50,139 bases of DNA from Acidobacteriaceae bacterium (lineage in GTDB: Bacteria > Acidobacteriota > Terriglobia > Terriglobales > Acidobacteriaceae), in the NCBI GenBank assembly GCA_030041045.1, contig JASHOQ010000053.1, positions 1-50,139 on the forward strand, read 5' to 3'. Made by a program: the position numbers and the translations under genes. The notes below the pieces were generated by a model that searched no databases, was not told the origin of the DNA, and saw nothing but the letters and a program-made list of their open reading frames with translations. Position 1 is the stretch's first letter. Each line of letters begins with the position of its first letter. Of the stretch, positions 25,804 through 33,267 are shown in pieces.

Positions 25804-26144
25804 TGCACATCGTGACGATCAAGCGCCTGAGCGAGGCGGCGAGCGCACATCGGGAAGCGGCGCGCGAGATCGGTTCATGGATCAAAATCGTCAAATCCGC
25901 CCGATGGAGGAACTTCAACGAACAGCGAGGAACGTTTCCGGATGGCGACGATGTGGATGGCTTCGTGGTCTTTAATATCCGGCACAACCGGTTTCGGTTG
26001 ATCGCCGCCGTCCACTATGCAAAAGCGATTGCAGGGCGGCTCACCCTGGGACACGTTTACATCGGGGCTTTCATGACTCACCGGGAATACGACCGCTGGT
26101 GCTCCCTGAGCGCAAACAAGAGAGCAGAATGGCTACAGTTCTAG
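25803..26144 (+). CDS. higB: HigB-type mRNA interferase toxin
   Basis: 113 aa from GTG 25803. The protein follows the HigB_toxin (RelE-superfamily) pattern: MHIVTIKRLSEA, KSARWRNFNEQRGTFPD, FNIRHNRFRLIAAVHYAK and a GAFMTHREYDRW end, close to the THAEYD end of this family. These enzymes cut mRNA on the ribosome. The start is supported by N-terminal alignment with family members (MxVIxxKxL). It overlaps the antitoxin gene by 16 nt in toxin-first order. Confidence 0.9.
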   Translation: MHIVTIKRLSEAASAHREAAREIGSWIKIVKSARWRNFNEQRGTFPDGDDVDGFVVFNIRHNRFRLIAAVHYAKAIAGRLTLGHVYIGAFMTHREYDRWCSLSANKRAEWLQF

Positions 26145-26527
26145 CAAATCCCGCGAAGATGATCGAGCGCGGCGCGCCGCATGTCATTCACTCCGAGGCG
26201 CAGCTTGCGGCGTATACCAAGGCGCTTTACACGCTTACCAAAGAAGCCAGACCGACCGCGGCACAGGTAAAGGCGATCGAGCTTTTGACACTTCTGATCG
26301 AGCGCTATGAAGAGGAACATTTTTCGGTGCCCAGGGTCTCGCAAGCTGACGTGCTGCGATTTCTGCTTGAACGCCATGGCTTGAAACAGCGCGATCTGGC
26401 GAAGGATCTTGGCGGCGAGAGCGTGGTCTCCGAAGTGCTGTCGCGCAAGCGCAAGTTGAATGCAGGTCACATTGAAGCGCTCTCAAGACGATTTCGCGTT
26501 TCGCCCGCCGTGTTTTTCCCCTCTTGA
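26129..26527 (+). CDS. higA: HigA-type HTH antitoxin
   Basis: 132 aa from ATG 26129. An N-terminal helical part with the EELLTLLIERYEEEH-like segment is followed by a Cro/C1 helix-turn-helix (VLRFLLERHGLKQRDLAKDL, SVVSEVLSRKRKLN). It would neutralise HigB and repress the operon through the palindrome in the promoter spacer. Start overlaps the higB end by 16 nt, so translation is coupled. The stop lies 2 nt before the next gene. Confidence 0.9.
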   Translation: MATVLANPAKMIERGAPHVIHSEAQLAAYTKALYTLTKEARPTAAQVKAIELLTLLIERYEEEHFSVPRVSQADVLRFLLERHGLKQRDLAKDLGGESVVSEVLSRKRKLNAGHIEALSRRFRVSPAVFFPS

Positions 26528-26529
26528 AA

Positions 26530-27432
26530 ATGAAAGTGAATCGAAGAGTTGTCCATCTGACGCGCGGGGTTATGCTCCGCGTCTTGACGGCTGTACTCTT
26601 CATGATCTGCGATCTTCGAGGTAATGCTCAAACGCACGGCGCGCGGCAGTTTCTCGGCTTCGACCGCAATCATTATCCCGGCGATGCGGCGCTGCCGGCG
26701 CTGCGCCAGAGCTTCGATTACGCCGGCTACTGGCTCAATCCTCCGCCCGGAGAGCACGCCAACAGCTGGGTGGGCAAGCGGGCGGCTCTCGAGCGGAATG
26801 GATTCGGATTCCTGGTGCTGTTCAACGGACGCCTCGACGCGCGGCTGCGAGGCCGCGATGCGGCTGCGCTGGGCGCAGCGGACGGGCGCGCAGCCGTGGC
26901 TGCGGCAATAGGCGAGGGCTTTCCGCGCGGCGTGCTGATCTTTCTCGATCTCGAAGAGGGCGGGCGGCTGCTCGAGGAGCAGGCAGCGTACGTGTTCGCT
27001 TGGATCGACGCCGTGCGCGCGGCGGGTGCGCGGGCCGGCGTGTACTGCTCGGGCATTGTGGTCCGCGACGAGAGCGGCTTCGTCAGCACCGCCGACGATA
27101 TTGCAGCGCGGGAGACGGCGCGAAAGAAAACTGGGGACGGTGGGAAGAACGCGGAGCCGCTGGCGCTCTGGGTCGCGAACGATGCCTGCCCGCCGGCGCC
27201 GGGGTGCACGCTGGACGCGCCGCCGATGGAGACGGCGATTCCAGCGGAGCTTCACGCCTACGCGCGCGTGTGGCAATATGCGCAGTCGCCGCGGCGCGCC
27301 GAGTTCAGCGCGAGCTGCCCCAAGAACGCGGCTGCGGACGGCAACTGCTATGCGCCGGGATTGGCGGCGGGCGCAAAGGTGCTGGTCGATCTCGATGTCG
27401 CGGATTCGGCTGACCCCTCGGGAGGGCGGTGA
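26530..27432 (+). CDS. Secreted DUF1906 (glycoside-hydrolase-like) protein
   Basis: 300 aa from ATG 26530; ATG 26572 is an alternative and gives a neater signal peptide (MLRVLTAVLFMICDLRGNAQ). After the leader, FLGFDRNHYPGDAALPALRQ, FDYAGYWLN, GFGFLVLFNGRL, IFLDLEEGGRL and RAGVYCSG match the TIM-barrel fold of DUF1906 (Rv2525c-like), related to GH25 lysozyme-like proteins. The Asp and Glu residues at strand ends could be catalytic, but activity is not proven for the family. It begins 2 nt after higA with no Shine-Dalgarno sequence, so it may be translated by coupling from the TA operon. Confidence 0.75.
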   Translation: MKVNRRVVHLTRGVMLRVLTAVLFMICDLRGNAQTHGARQFLGFDRNHYPGDAALPALRQSFDYAGYWLNPPPGEHANSWVGKRAALERNGFGFLVLFNGRLDARLRGRDAAALGAADGRAAVAAAIGEGFPRGVLIFLDLEEGGRLLEEQAAYVFAWIDAVRAAGARAGVYCSGIVVRDESGFVSTADDIAARETARKKTGDGGKNAEPLALWVANDACPPAPGCTLDAPPMETAIPAELHAYARVWQYAQSPRRAEFSASCPKNAAADGNCYAPGLAAGAKVLVDLDVADSADPSGGR

Positions 27433-27517
27433 CGCCGCAGCTCTCGGCGGTGTGTGCGCAATCGCGGGCGGAACGGTCCCTGTAAAATGGCGAGAACGTT
27501 TGAACGTCGAACTCGCG

Positions 27518-28387
27518 ATGGATTATTTCGACCAGGTTGCCGAAGCCGCTGCATTCTTGACAACGCGATTGCGCGGGCTCGCGCCGCGCGTGGGCATCGT
27601 GCTCGGCTCTGGGCTGGGCGCGGCCTCGGACGCGGTTGCCGACGGGGTACGCGTGCCCTACAGCGAGATCCCGTATTTTCCTCAGTCCACGGTGGAAGGC
27701 CACACGGGGCGGATTGTTGCCGGCGCGCTGGGCGGGGCGCCAACTGCAATCATGCAGGGACGCGTGCATTTTTACGAGGGCTACACGCCGCGCGAGGTCA
27801 CGTTTCCGCTGCGCGTGCTGGGGGCGCTGGGCGTGCGCGCCGTGGTGCTGACCAATGCTGCCGGCGGCATTGAGCAAGGTCTCCAACTCGGGCAACTGGT
27901 CGCGCTCTCCGATCACATCAACATGATGGGATGGAATCCGCTCACAGGACCAAACGAGCCGCGCTTCGGTTTTGCGCCCGGCGCGGGGCTGCGCTTCTTC
28001 GATATGACCGAGGCCTACAGCAAGCGGCTGCGCGCGCTCGCCTCTGAGGCCGCGCGCGAAGAAGGATTCGAGCTGAAGGAAGGCGTGTACCTGGCCACGC
28101 CGGGGCCGAGCTTCGAGACGCCGGCCGAGATTCGCGCCTTTCGCACGCTGGGCGCCACGCTGGTGGGCATGTCCACGGTGCCGGAGACCATTGTGGCGCG
28201 GCACATGGGTCTTGAGGTGCTGGGCATCTCCTGCGTGACCAACCTGGCCGCAGGATTGGGCGCCACGCCGCTGAGTCACGAAGAAGTCTTCGAAACCGGA
28301 CGCAAAGTGGAAGCGCGGCTTGCCGGTCTGCTCGCGCGTCTGACGCCGCGGATCGATGCCCTGTTAGGTGCGGAAGCGCAGGGATGA
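27518..28387 (+). CDS. punA: Purine nucleoside phosphorylase
   Basis: 289 aa from ATG 27518; an in-frame TTG at 27500 is possible. Trimeric PNP signatures: GIVLGSGLG (26-34), TVEGHTGRIV, MQGRVHFYEGY, VLTNAAGG, ATPGPSFETPAEIRAF and MSTVPETIVARHMG. It phosphorolyses purine nucleosides such as inosine and guanosine. A TGTAAAAT (27481-27488) may be a -10. Its stop overlaps the uridine kinase start (ATGA), so the two are one operon and extend the salvage function of the cdd-deoA-transporter group about 3 kb away. Confidence 0.93.
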   Translation: MDYFDQVAEAAAFLTTRLRGLAPRVGIVLGSGLGAASDAVADGVRVPYSEIPYFPQSTVEGHTGRIVAGALGGAPTAIMQGRVHFYEGYTPREVTFPLRVLGALGVRAVVLTNAAGGIEQGLQLGQLVALSDHINMMGWNPLTGPNEPRFGFAPGAGLRFFDMTEAYSKRLRALASEAAREEGFELKEGVYLATPGPSFETPAEIRAFRTLGATLVGMSTVPETIVARHMGLEVLGISCVTNLAAGLGATPLSHEEVFETGRKVEARLAGLLARLTPRIDALLGAEAQG

Positions 28388-29046
28388 GCGAGCAGAAGCT
28401 CCCGTTTCCGCCGGTGGCCATCGGCATTGCGGGCTGCTCGGGCTCGGGCAAAACCACGCTGGCCGCGGAGCTCAAGCGCGCGCTGGGCGGCATTCATTTT
28501 CCTCTCGACAACTATTACCTCGACCTCGAGCATTTGCCGTTGCAAGAACGGACGCGGCAGAACTTTGACGATCCTGCGCTGATCGAGGTTCCGCTGCTCG
28601 CCGCGCAGGTGTCGGCGCTGGCGCGCGGAGAAACGATCGACCGGCCGCTCTACGATTTTTCCACTTACACGCGCGTGCCGGGACAAACGGTGCGCGTGGA
28701 GCCGGGGCCCTTCCTCATCGTTGAGGGATTGTTTGCCCTCCACTATCCGGAGTTGTTGCCGCTCTATCATCTGCGCGTCTACATCGACACGCCGGATGGG
28801 CTGTGCTTCGAGCGGCGCATGAAGCGCGACATCGAAGAGCGGGGGCGGACGCCGGAATCGGTGCGCGCGCAGTACGAGGCCACGGTGCGGCCGGCGAGCG
28901 TGAATTATGTACGGCCCTCGGCGGCGTACGCGGATTTGACCATTGACGGCACCGGCGCGCTGGACTGGAAGGTGGAGCGGGTGGTGACGGAGTTGAGGGA
29001 GCGGGGGTTGCTGGCGGGGATGGGCGAGACATTGCGCAGGGTTTGA
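28384..29046 (+). CDS. udk: Uridine kinase
   Basis: 220 aa. Walker A GCSGSGKT (17-24), then LDNYYLD, the P-loop kinase base-binding part TRQNFDDPALIE, RPLYDFSTYTR, LIVEGLFAL and the lid region FERRMKRDIEERGR. It phosphorylates uridine and cytidine with ATP or GTP. It overlaps the PNP gene by 4 nt (ATGA), giving strict coupling. Length is normal. The last bases overlap the promoter of the BrnTA pair. Confidence 0.92.
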   Translation: MSEQKLPFPPVAIGIAGCSGSGKTTLAAELKRALGGIHFPLDNYYLDLEHLPLQERTRQNFDDPALIEVPLLAAQVSALARGETIDRPLYDFSTYTRVPGQTVRVEPGPFLIVEGLFALHYPELLPLYHLRVYIDTPDGLCFERRMKRDIEERGRTPESVRAQYEATVRPASVNYVRPSAAYADLTIDGTGALDWKVERVVTELRERGLLAGMGETLRRV

Positions 29047-29081
29047 ATTGGGCTTCAGATTGTAGTATAACAGTTATATCA
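29043..29081 (+). promoter_or_regulatory. Promoter/operator of the BrnTA operon
   Basis: TTGAAT (29043-29048), 17 nt, TATAAC (29066-29071). The -10 forms half of a palindrome, TATAAC-A-GTTATA (29066-29078), a likely BrnA-binding site. The -35 overlaps the udk stop codon. The start codon at 29082 is only 10 nt past the -10, leaving little or no leader. Confidence 0.6.
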
Positions 29082-29360
29082 ATGCGCTTCGACTTCGATC
29101 CACGCAAGAGCCAGCGGTTGAGGAAGAATCCCAAGCGTGGCATCGGATTTGAAGAAGCGCTTGCAATTTTCGACCGGCCCTACTATTTAGACCAACGATC
29201 TGATCTTCCGGAGCAGTATCGTGCGATCGGCTGGGTCGGCCAGCACCTCTACTCCCTCATCTTCGAGATAAGAAAAGACGACGAGGGCGAGTTCTACCAT
29301 CTGGTGACGCTTTGGAGAGCGACACGCGAAGAGGAGAGAATCTATGCCGAAAACAGCTAG
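29082..29360 (+). CDS. brnT: BrnT-type toxin
   Basis: 92 aa. Matches BrnT (RelE-fold ribonuclease toxin): MRFDFDPRKSQRLRKNPKRG, GFEEALAIFDRPYYL, RAIGWVGQHLYSLIF, and the ending LWRATREEERIYAE. Located directly after udk and overlapping the BrnA antitoxin by 17 nt in the usual toxin-first order. Start at ATG 29082 fits both family alignment and promoter position. Confidence 0.92.
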   Translation: MRFDFDPRKSQRLRKNPKRGIGFEEALAIFDRPYYLDQRSDLPEQYRAIGWVGQHLYSLIFEIRKDDEGEFYHLVTLWRATREEERIYAENS

Positions 29361-29610
29361 AAAACAGAGGCCGGTCTCCGCAGACAAAATCGCTGCAATG
29401 GCGGAGAGAGGCGAAGACATCTCGCGGTTCTTTAGCGGTAACGGCAAGATGATGCAGCCGATTCAGCGCGTGAACGTGGACTTCACGGCTCCCATGCTCA
29501 AGGAGCTTGACGACGAGGCGAGCGCATTGAACATCAGCCGCCAGGCGGTGATCAAGACGCTCTTGCGCCAAGCGTTGGATCGGCAACGGCTGGCGCGAAG
29601 AGCCCGGTAG
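29344..29610 (+). CDS. brnA: BrnA-type ribbon-helix-helix antitoxin
   Basis: 88 aa. The C-terminal half QRVNVDFTAPMLKELDDEAS then LNISRQAVIKTLLRQALD is a CopG/BrnA ribbon-helix-helix DNA-binding domain; the N-terminal half wraps the toxin. It overlaps brnT by 17 nt, indicating coupled translation, and would autorepress at the palindrome over the operon's -10. Convergent with nuoI, whose stop lies 4 nt away. Confidence 0.9.
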   Translation: MPKTARKQRPVSADKIAAMAERGEDISRFFSGNGKMMQPIQRVNVDFTAPMLKELDDEASALNISRQAVIKTLLRQALDRQRLARRAR

Positions 29611-29614
29611 AAGA

Positions 29615-30085
29615 CTACTTCCCTGCTGTCAGCGCGGCCACGGGCACGAGCATGTCTTCCTTGCGCATCACCAGATTGGTGGCGTTGAGCGTGGCCAGTT
29701 CGAAGCCGTGGCCGTGGGTGATGGCGTCGGTAGGGCAGGCCTCGACGCAGTAGCCGCAAAAGATGCAGCGGTTGTAGTCGATGTTGTAGACCCTGGCGTA
29801 GCGCTCAGAGGAAGAGATGCGCTGCTCGGCGGTGTTTTCCGCGGCTTCGATATAAATGCAATTCGAGGGGCAGGCAGCGGCGCAGAGGAAGCAGGCAACG
29901 CATTTCTCCAGGCCGTTCTCGTCGCGCTGCAGCACGTGCGCGCCGCGGAAGCGCTCTTCGAAGACCGCACCGCGCAGGGGACCGGGACCGTCAGGGTAGT
30001 TTTCGACCTCGGTGGGCTCGAGCATCTCGCGAAAGGTGATGCTCATGCCCTTGGCGATGCCCGCTACGTTGCGCACGATCGACAT
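29615..30085 (-). CDS. nuoI: NADH-quinone oxidoreductase subunit I (stand-alone)
   Basis: 156 aa. Two 4Fe-4S binding motifs: CVACFLCAAACP (C62, C65, C68, C72) and CIFCGYCVEACP (C107, C110, C113, C117), with the N-terminal GMSITFREMLEP typical for NuoI. In complex I this subunit carries clusters N6a and N6b toward the quinone site. No other nuo gene is in the window, so it is an isolated copy; it may serve the main complex or be an extra paralogue. A TATACT hexamer ends 6 nt before the ATG, so the mRNA is probably leaderless. Confidence 0.9.
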   Translation of the reverse strand: MSIVRNVAGIAKGMSITFREMLEPTEVENYPDGPGPLRGAVFEERFRGAHVLQRDENGLEKCVACFLCAAACPSNCIYIEAAENTAEQRISSSERYARVYNIDYNRCIFCGYCVEACPTDAITHGHGFELATLNATNLVMRKEDMLVPVAALTAGK

Positions 30086-30097
30086 AGCTCCAGTATA
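30086..30097 (-). promoter_or_regulatory. -10 element of nuoI
   Basis: TATACT on the minus strand (plus 30092-30097), 6 nt from the ATG at 30085. The six bases between are GGAGCT, which could also look like a Shine-Dalgarno, but its spacing (2 nt) is too short to work as one. Confidence 0.5.
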
Positions 30098-30115
30098 CGA
30101 TGAGGAACGGGAGGA

Positions 30116-30688
30116 ATGGTTGCGATGCGCATGCGGATCTGGGCGGCCCTGGCGCTCTTAAGCTTCCTGACGGGAACGAGGTGTGTGCCGGGGCGGAGCC
30201 AGGCGCAGCCGGCGCCAACGGGCCAGATGGGTGCGCCCGGCGACATGGATGCGATGCGCAAGCCCGCGCCTCCGGCGCGTCCGCTCAAGATTACCTATGG
30301 CGACCAATCGGCGGTGTGGACCGCGGCTGCCCTGGCCGCGCTGCCCCACGCAACCGTGACCGTGTACAACGAGCACACGAAGGCCAACGAGACCTACGCC
30401 GGCGTGCCGCTGATCGATTTGCTGACGAAGCTCGGCGTGCCCGCGAAGCCCCACGGTAAGGAGTTCCGCATTTACCTGGTGGCGGTGGGGTCGGATGGGT
30501 ATGAGGTGGTGTACTCGCTGGGCGAGATTTGTCCCGATGTGCACGATGCCACGGTGCTGGTGGCCGACAGCGAAGATGGAAAACCGATTGCCGCCGATGG
30601 ACCGCTGAAGATGGTGGCGACGGGAGAGAAGCGGCCGGCGCGGTGGGTGCGCAACCTGGTGGCGATCCGTGTGCTCACGGCGGAGTGA
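30116..30688 (+). CDS. Secreted molybdopterin-oxidoreductase-like (sulfite-oxidase-fold) protein
   Basis: 190 aa; ATG 30116, or ATG 30125 which has better spacing (10 nt) to GGGAGG. A signal peptide (about residues 4-30) precedes a domain with TVYNEHTKANETYAGVPLIDLL, VGSDGYEVVYSLGEI and GPLKMVATGEKRPARWVRNL, resembling the core of sulfite-oxidase/YedY-like molybdopterin proteins. The Mo-ligating cysteine context of YedY is not evident, so it may bind something else. It is divergent from nuoI, with start codons 31 nt apart. Confidence 0.65.
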   Translation: MVAMRMRIWAALALLSFLTGTRCVPGRSQAQPAPTGQMGAPGDMDAMRKPAPPARPLKITYGDQSAVWTAAALAALPHATVTVYNEHTKANETYAGVPLIDLLTKLGVPAKPHGKEFRIYLVAVGSDGYEVVYSLGEICPDVHDATVLVADSEDGKPIAADGPLKMVATGEKRPARWVRNLVAIRVLTAE

Positions 30689-30726
30689 ACCGGGAGACCG
30701 GCCTCATTCGCGCTGAGTTGAGATTC

Positions 30727-30783
30727 GTGCTTTCCCACCCTTGGCGCAAAAATCCGCCGCGGCGGACGCCAAGGATGGGGTAC
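30727..30783. repeat. Hairpin repeat, CCTTGGCG-stem variant
   Basis: GTGCTTTCCC edge, then CCTTGGCG paired to CGCCAAGG around a 20-nt loop that itself contains CCGCCGCGGCGG, then GATGGGGTACCC. Same edges as the AGGTCTC-stem family but a wholly different stem. It fills most of the 141-nt gap between the convergent genes. Confidence 0.75.
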
Positions 30784-30829
30784 CCATTTTCGCGCTCATT
30801 TCGGCTTTCTTGTCCGTCAAACTTGCGAA

Positions 30830-32182
30830 TCAAAGCTGCGGGTGCTTTTCCTGCTCCTTCTGTTCTTCGGGCGTTGGCTTGTGCTCCGGCTGCGGATGGC
30901 TGGGCGCGGCGTGCTGAGGCGGAGCCGGCCGGCGCTCAGGCAGCGTGTGTGCGGGCGTGGGCTGGCTCTCCTCGGGATGAGCGGGCGCGGCATGCTCCGG
31001 AGCAGGATGTGCAGGCGGGGCCTCGGTGTGCGGCGGAGGCGCGGGACGATTGGGTTCCGTCTGAGCGGGTGGAGCTTCAGGATGGCTGGGCGCGGGTGCA
31101 GCGCGATATGCCGGCGTCGCCTGGCGCGCGGGCTCGGAGCCATTCGGTTGCGGACGATTCGGCTCGGGGCGATTGGGCGCAGCCGGTTCCGCGCGGTTCA
31201 TCGCAGCCGGAGCCGGATGCGTTTCCGCGGTGGTGCGCGGCGGAGGCGGCAGATGGCGCAAACCGGAGGTCACCACCGGGCGCACGTTGGGAGCCGCGGC
31301 CACGGGATGCGGCGCGATGAACTCCGCCGGACGGCCGTGGTTGGCGGAGGCGAACTGCGCGCGATTCACGCTGGCCTGCTGGCGAATCTCGACCTGCGTG
31401 GCCATGGGCGGAGCATGCGGCTCGCGCAGCGCCTCAAGCTCCGCGGGGCGGGGACGCACCTGAAGGCCTCCCGTACCGCCGTTGTAGCTGACGCGGTTCA
31501 CGGTGACGTTGGTGATTTTGTAGACGTAGACGTTGCGCACCACGGTGACATTCACGTTGTTGACGGTGCGGTTGTAGTCGAAGACGTTGCCGTTCCAGTA
31601 GCCGCCCTGATAGCCGAAGCCGATGTAACCGAAGCCGTAGTCGATGCCGCCGTAAAAGCCGATGTGCGGACCCCAGTAGCCGTGGAAGAAGGCGTAGCGG
31701 CCGTGGGAATAGCCCCAGTAGCCCGGCGTCCACAGCGCGCCCGTGTACGGCGCCTGCACCCACGCGCCGGGAACCCAGTAATAACCGGCGCTGGCGTAGT
31801 CCCAGTAGCCCGGAGTCCAGATGTAGCCGTCACCGGGGCAGGGCGGCTGATCGTATTCGGGCAGCGGAGGGGGCGGGTCGGGTGCAGTTTCCTCGGGCTC
31901 GATGCCGTAGTCCGATTCGTCAGCCGTGTCGTCGTAGCTGCCGTAATCGGGCTGAGAGGAAGGTGCGGCGACGCCGTTGTCGTAGCCACCGGCATTGGTG
32001 TCCGATACCGGAACCACGTTAGCCGATGCCGGATCGGAAGAGGATTGCTGGGCTGTCTGATCCTGCGACTGATCGGTTGCGCTGGTGGAAGTCTGCGACT
32101 GATTTCCGTGGCACCCGGCGAGCACGAACGTAAGCGCCAAACCGCTGACAAAACAGAGCTTGGATGGGGGACGACACGCCAT
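30830..32182 (-). CDS. YXWXP-repeat lipoprotein with Pro/His/Ala-rich tail
   Basis: 450 aa from ATG 32182 (GGAGAG 6 nt upstream). A lipoprotein signal peptide ends in the lipobox LAGC (about 21-24). Next comes a Ser/Gln/Asp-rich linker, then repeated YIWTPGYWDY, YYWVPGAWVQ, LWTPGYWGY, FHGYWGP motifs of the YXWXP family, a Gly/Tyr-rich segment and VRNVYVYKITNVTVNRVSYNGG. The C-terminal third is Pro, His, Ala and Glu-rich. Likely an outer-membrane or periplasmic structural protein; function unknown. Abundant in acidobacteria. The frame runs further upstream but without similarity. Confidence 0.8.
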   Translation of the reverse strand: MACRPPSKLCFVSGLALTFVLAGCHGNQSQTSTSATDQSQDQTAQQSSSDPASANVVPVSDTNAGGYDNGVAAPSSQPDYGSYDDTADESDYGIEPEETAPDPPPPLPEYDQPPCPGDGYIWTPGYWDYASAGYYWVPGAWVQAPYTGALWTPGYWGYSHGRYAFFHGYWGPHIGFYGGIDYGFGYIGFGYQGGYWNGNVFDYNRTVNNVNVTVVRNVYVYKITNVTVNRVSYNGGTGGLQVRPRPAELEALREPHAPPMATQVEIRQQASVNRAQFASANHGRPAEFIAPHPVAAAPNVRPVVTSGLRHLPPPPRTTAETHPAPAAMNRAEPAAPNRPEPNRPQPNGSEPARQATPAYRAAPAPSHPEAPPAQTEPNRPAPPPHTEAPPAHPAPEHAAPAHPEESQPTPAHTLPERRPAPPQHAAPSHPQPEHKPTPEEQKEQEKHPQL

Positions 32183-32246
32183 TTCACACTCTCCAACCGG
32201 CTTGGATGCCGGACGCGGAGCGCGCGTTCGCTCACTGCGTTCAGAT

Positions 32247-32268
32247 TCCGGGACCGCGAGAAGTCCCG
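32247..32268. repeat. Small hairpin upstream of the YXWXP lipoprotein gene
   Basis: CCGGGAC, 8-nt loop, GTCCCGG. It lies between two minus-strand genes (32183-32286) and could be a terminator-like or dispersed palindrome; no T-run follows on the minus strand. Confidence 0.45.
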
Positions 32269-32286
32269 GTCGCGCCCCTTGGAATT

Positions 32287-33180
32287 TTAACCGTGCGCAC
32301 CGGGAGGCGCAGAACGGCCGCGATTGTTGTCGGGCGGCGTAGTCACGGGGTGGCGTTCGGTGCGCGGATTCACCAGCGCTTCGCACAGCGCCGAATCCTG
32401 GCCCCGCGCGAGGCCCTGCACCGCGTCTTGCGCGCGGCAAAGGCGCAACTTCATCTGCTCGGCCTCTGCGCCGCTCAGGCCAACGGTTCGATCGAGGCCG
32501 CTGAAAGGGTCGCGGTCGTAGCGAAACATCACGTCTGTCGCCGGCTTCTGTTTGCCGTAGTCGAAGTGGTTCCAGGCGCAGAGCTCCACATGGCCGTCGC
32601 CTTCGGCCAGCACGGCGTAGACCTGGGTCCAGCCGGGCTCAGAGGAGGTGTTGGAATTCCACACCGGCGCGCCCTGGCCTCCGTTGATCCAGCGCGCGCC
32701 CCACATGTGGTGGGAAACGTCGTAGTAGAACGCGGTGAAGTAGGTTTCCGCGGTGCAGTTGCGGCAGTTTTCGTAGAGCGCGGTCAGATCTTCGCTGGCT
32801 CCGTCGGCAAAGCGCTCCCAATCGAAGAGGCGCAGGTTGACGCCGGTGAGAATAGGCGCAGCCACGTGGCTGGTGAGCGAGGCGCTCCACACCGTGAAGG
32901 CGTCATCGGCGGGCAGCGATTGCGGCGTGGAGCGCAGGCTGGTGATGACCAGCGCGGCGTCGTATTTGACGCCGATTTCGCGGATGGCCGTCCAGTCGTC
33001 GATCTGCAGCGAGCGCGTGACCCAGGCCACGATGTTCTGATCCTGTTGCGCGTGGAAGTTCACCCAGCGGAAGGTGTCGGAGGTTTGCAGAGCCGACGGC
33101 TGTTGCGCGGAGAGAGTTGCGGCGAAGAACAAGAGTGAGAAAACAAGGTAAAGAAGACGCCGGAGAGAAACAAACTGCAT
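32287..33180 (-). CDS. Secreted protein of unknown function
   Basis: 297 aa with a clear signal peptide (MQFVSLRRLLYLVFSLLFFA, cleaved near SAQQ). The mature part has many aromatic residues and two conserved-looking cysteines close together (NCRNC) but no motif I recognise. DTFRWVNFHAQQDQNIVAWV and WGARWINGGQGAPVW suggest a globular beta-rich domain. The C-terminus (NPRTERHPVTTPPDNNRG) is disordered. The promoter is almost the same as that of the adjacent TPR gene, so the two are likely regulated together. Confidence 0.6.
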   Translation of the reverse strand: MQFVSLRRLLYLVFSLLFFAATLSAQQPSALQTSDTFRWVNFHAQQDQNIVAWVTRSLQIDDWTAIREIGVKYDAALVITSLRSTPQSLPADDAFTVWSASLTSHVAAPILTGVNLRLFDWERFADGASEDLTALYENCRNCTAETYFTAFYYDVSHHMWGARWINGGQGAPVWNSNTSSEPGWTQVYAVLAEGDGHVELCAWNHFDYGKQKPATDVMFRYDRDPFSGLDRTVGLSGAEAEQMKLRLCRAQDAVQGLARGQDSALCEALVNPRTERHPVTTPPDNNRGRSAPPGAHG

Positions 33181-33201
33181 GGGTTTAGATATACCAGAGC
33201 G
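33181..33201 (-). promoter_or_regulatory. Extended -10 promoter of the 32287-33180 gene
   Basis: Minus strand CGCTCTGGTATATCTAAA, with TG-G-TATATC (plus 33188-33196) ending 7 nt before ATG 33180. Shares 17 of 18 bases with the promoter of the next gene upstream (34168-34185). Confidence 0.6.
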
Positions 33202-33267
33202 GGCGCGCAGGCCGCATGCGCGCTGTTCCCTGTGATGGCGCCCGCGCAGCGGCGAGGCTGCGCGCGG

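Noticed and set aside
32164..33138. Plus-strand gene opposite the secreted protein at 32287-33180
   Set aside because: The minus-strand frame has a signal peptide, promoter and plausible composition; the plus frame is a GC-rich shadow.
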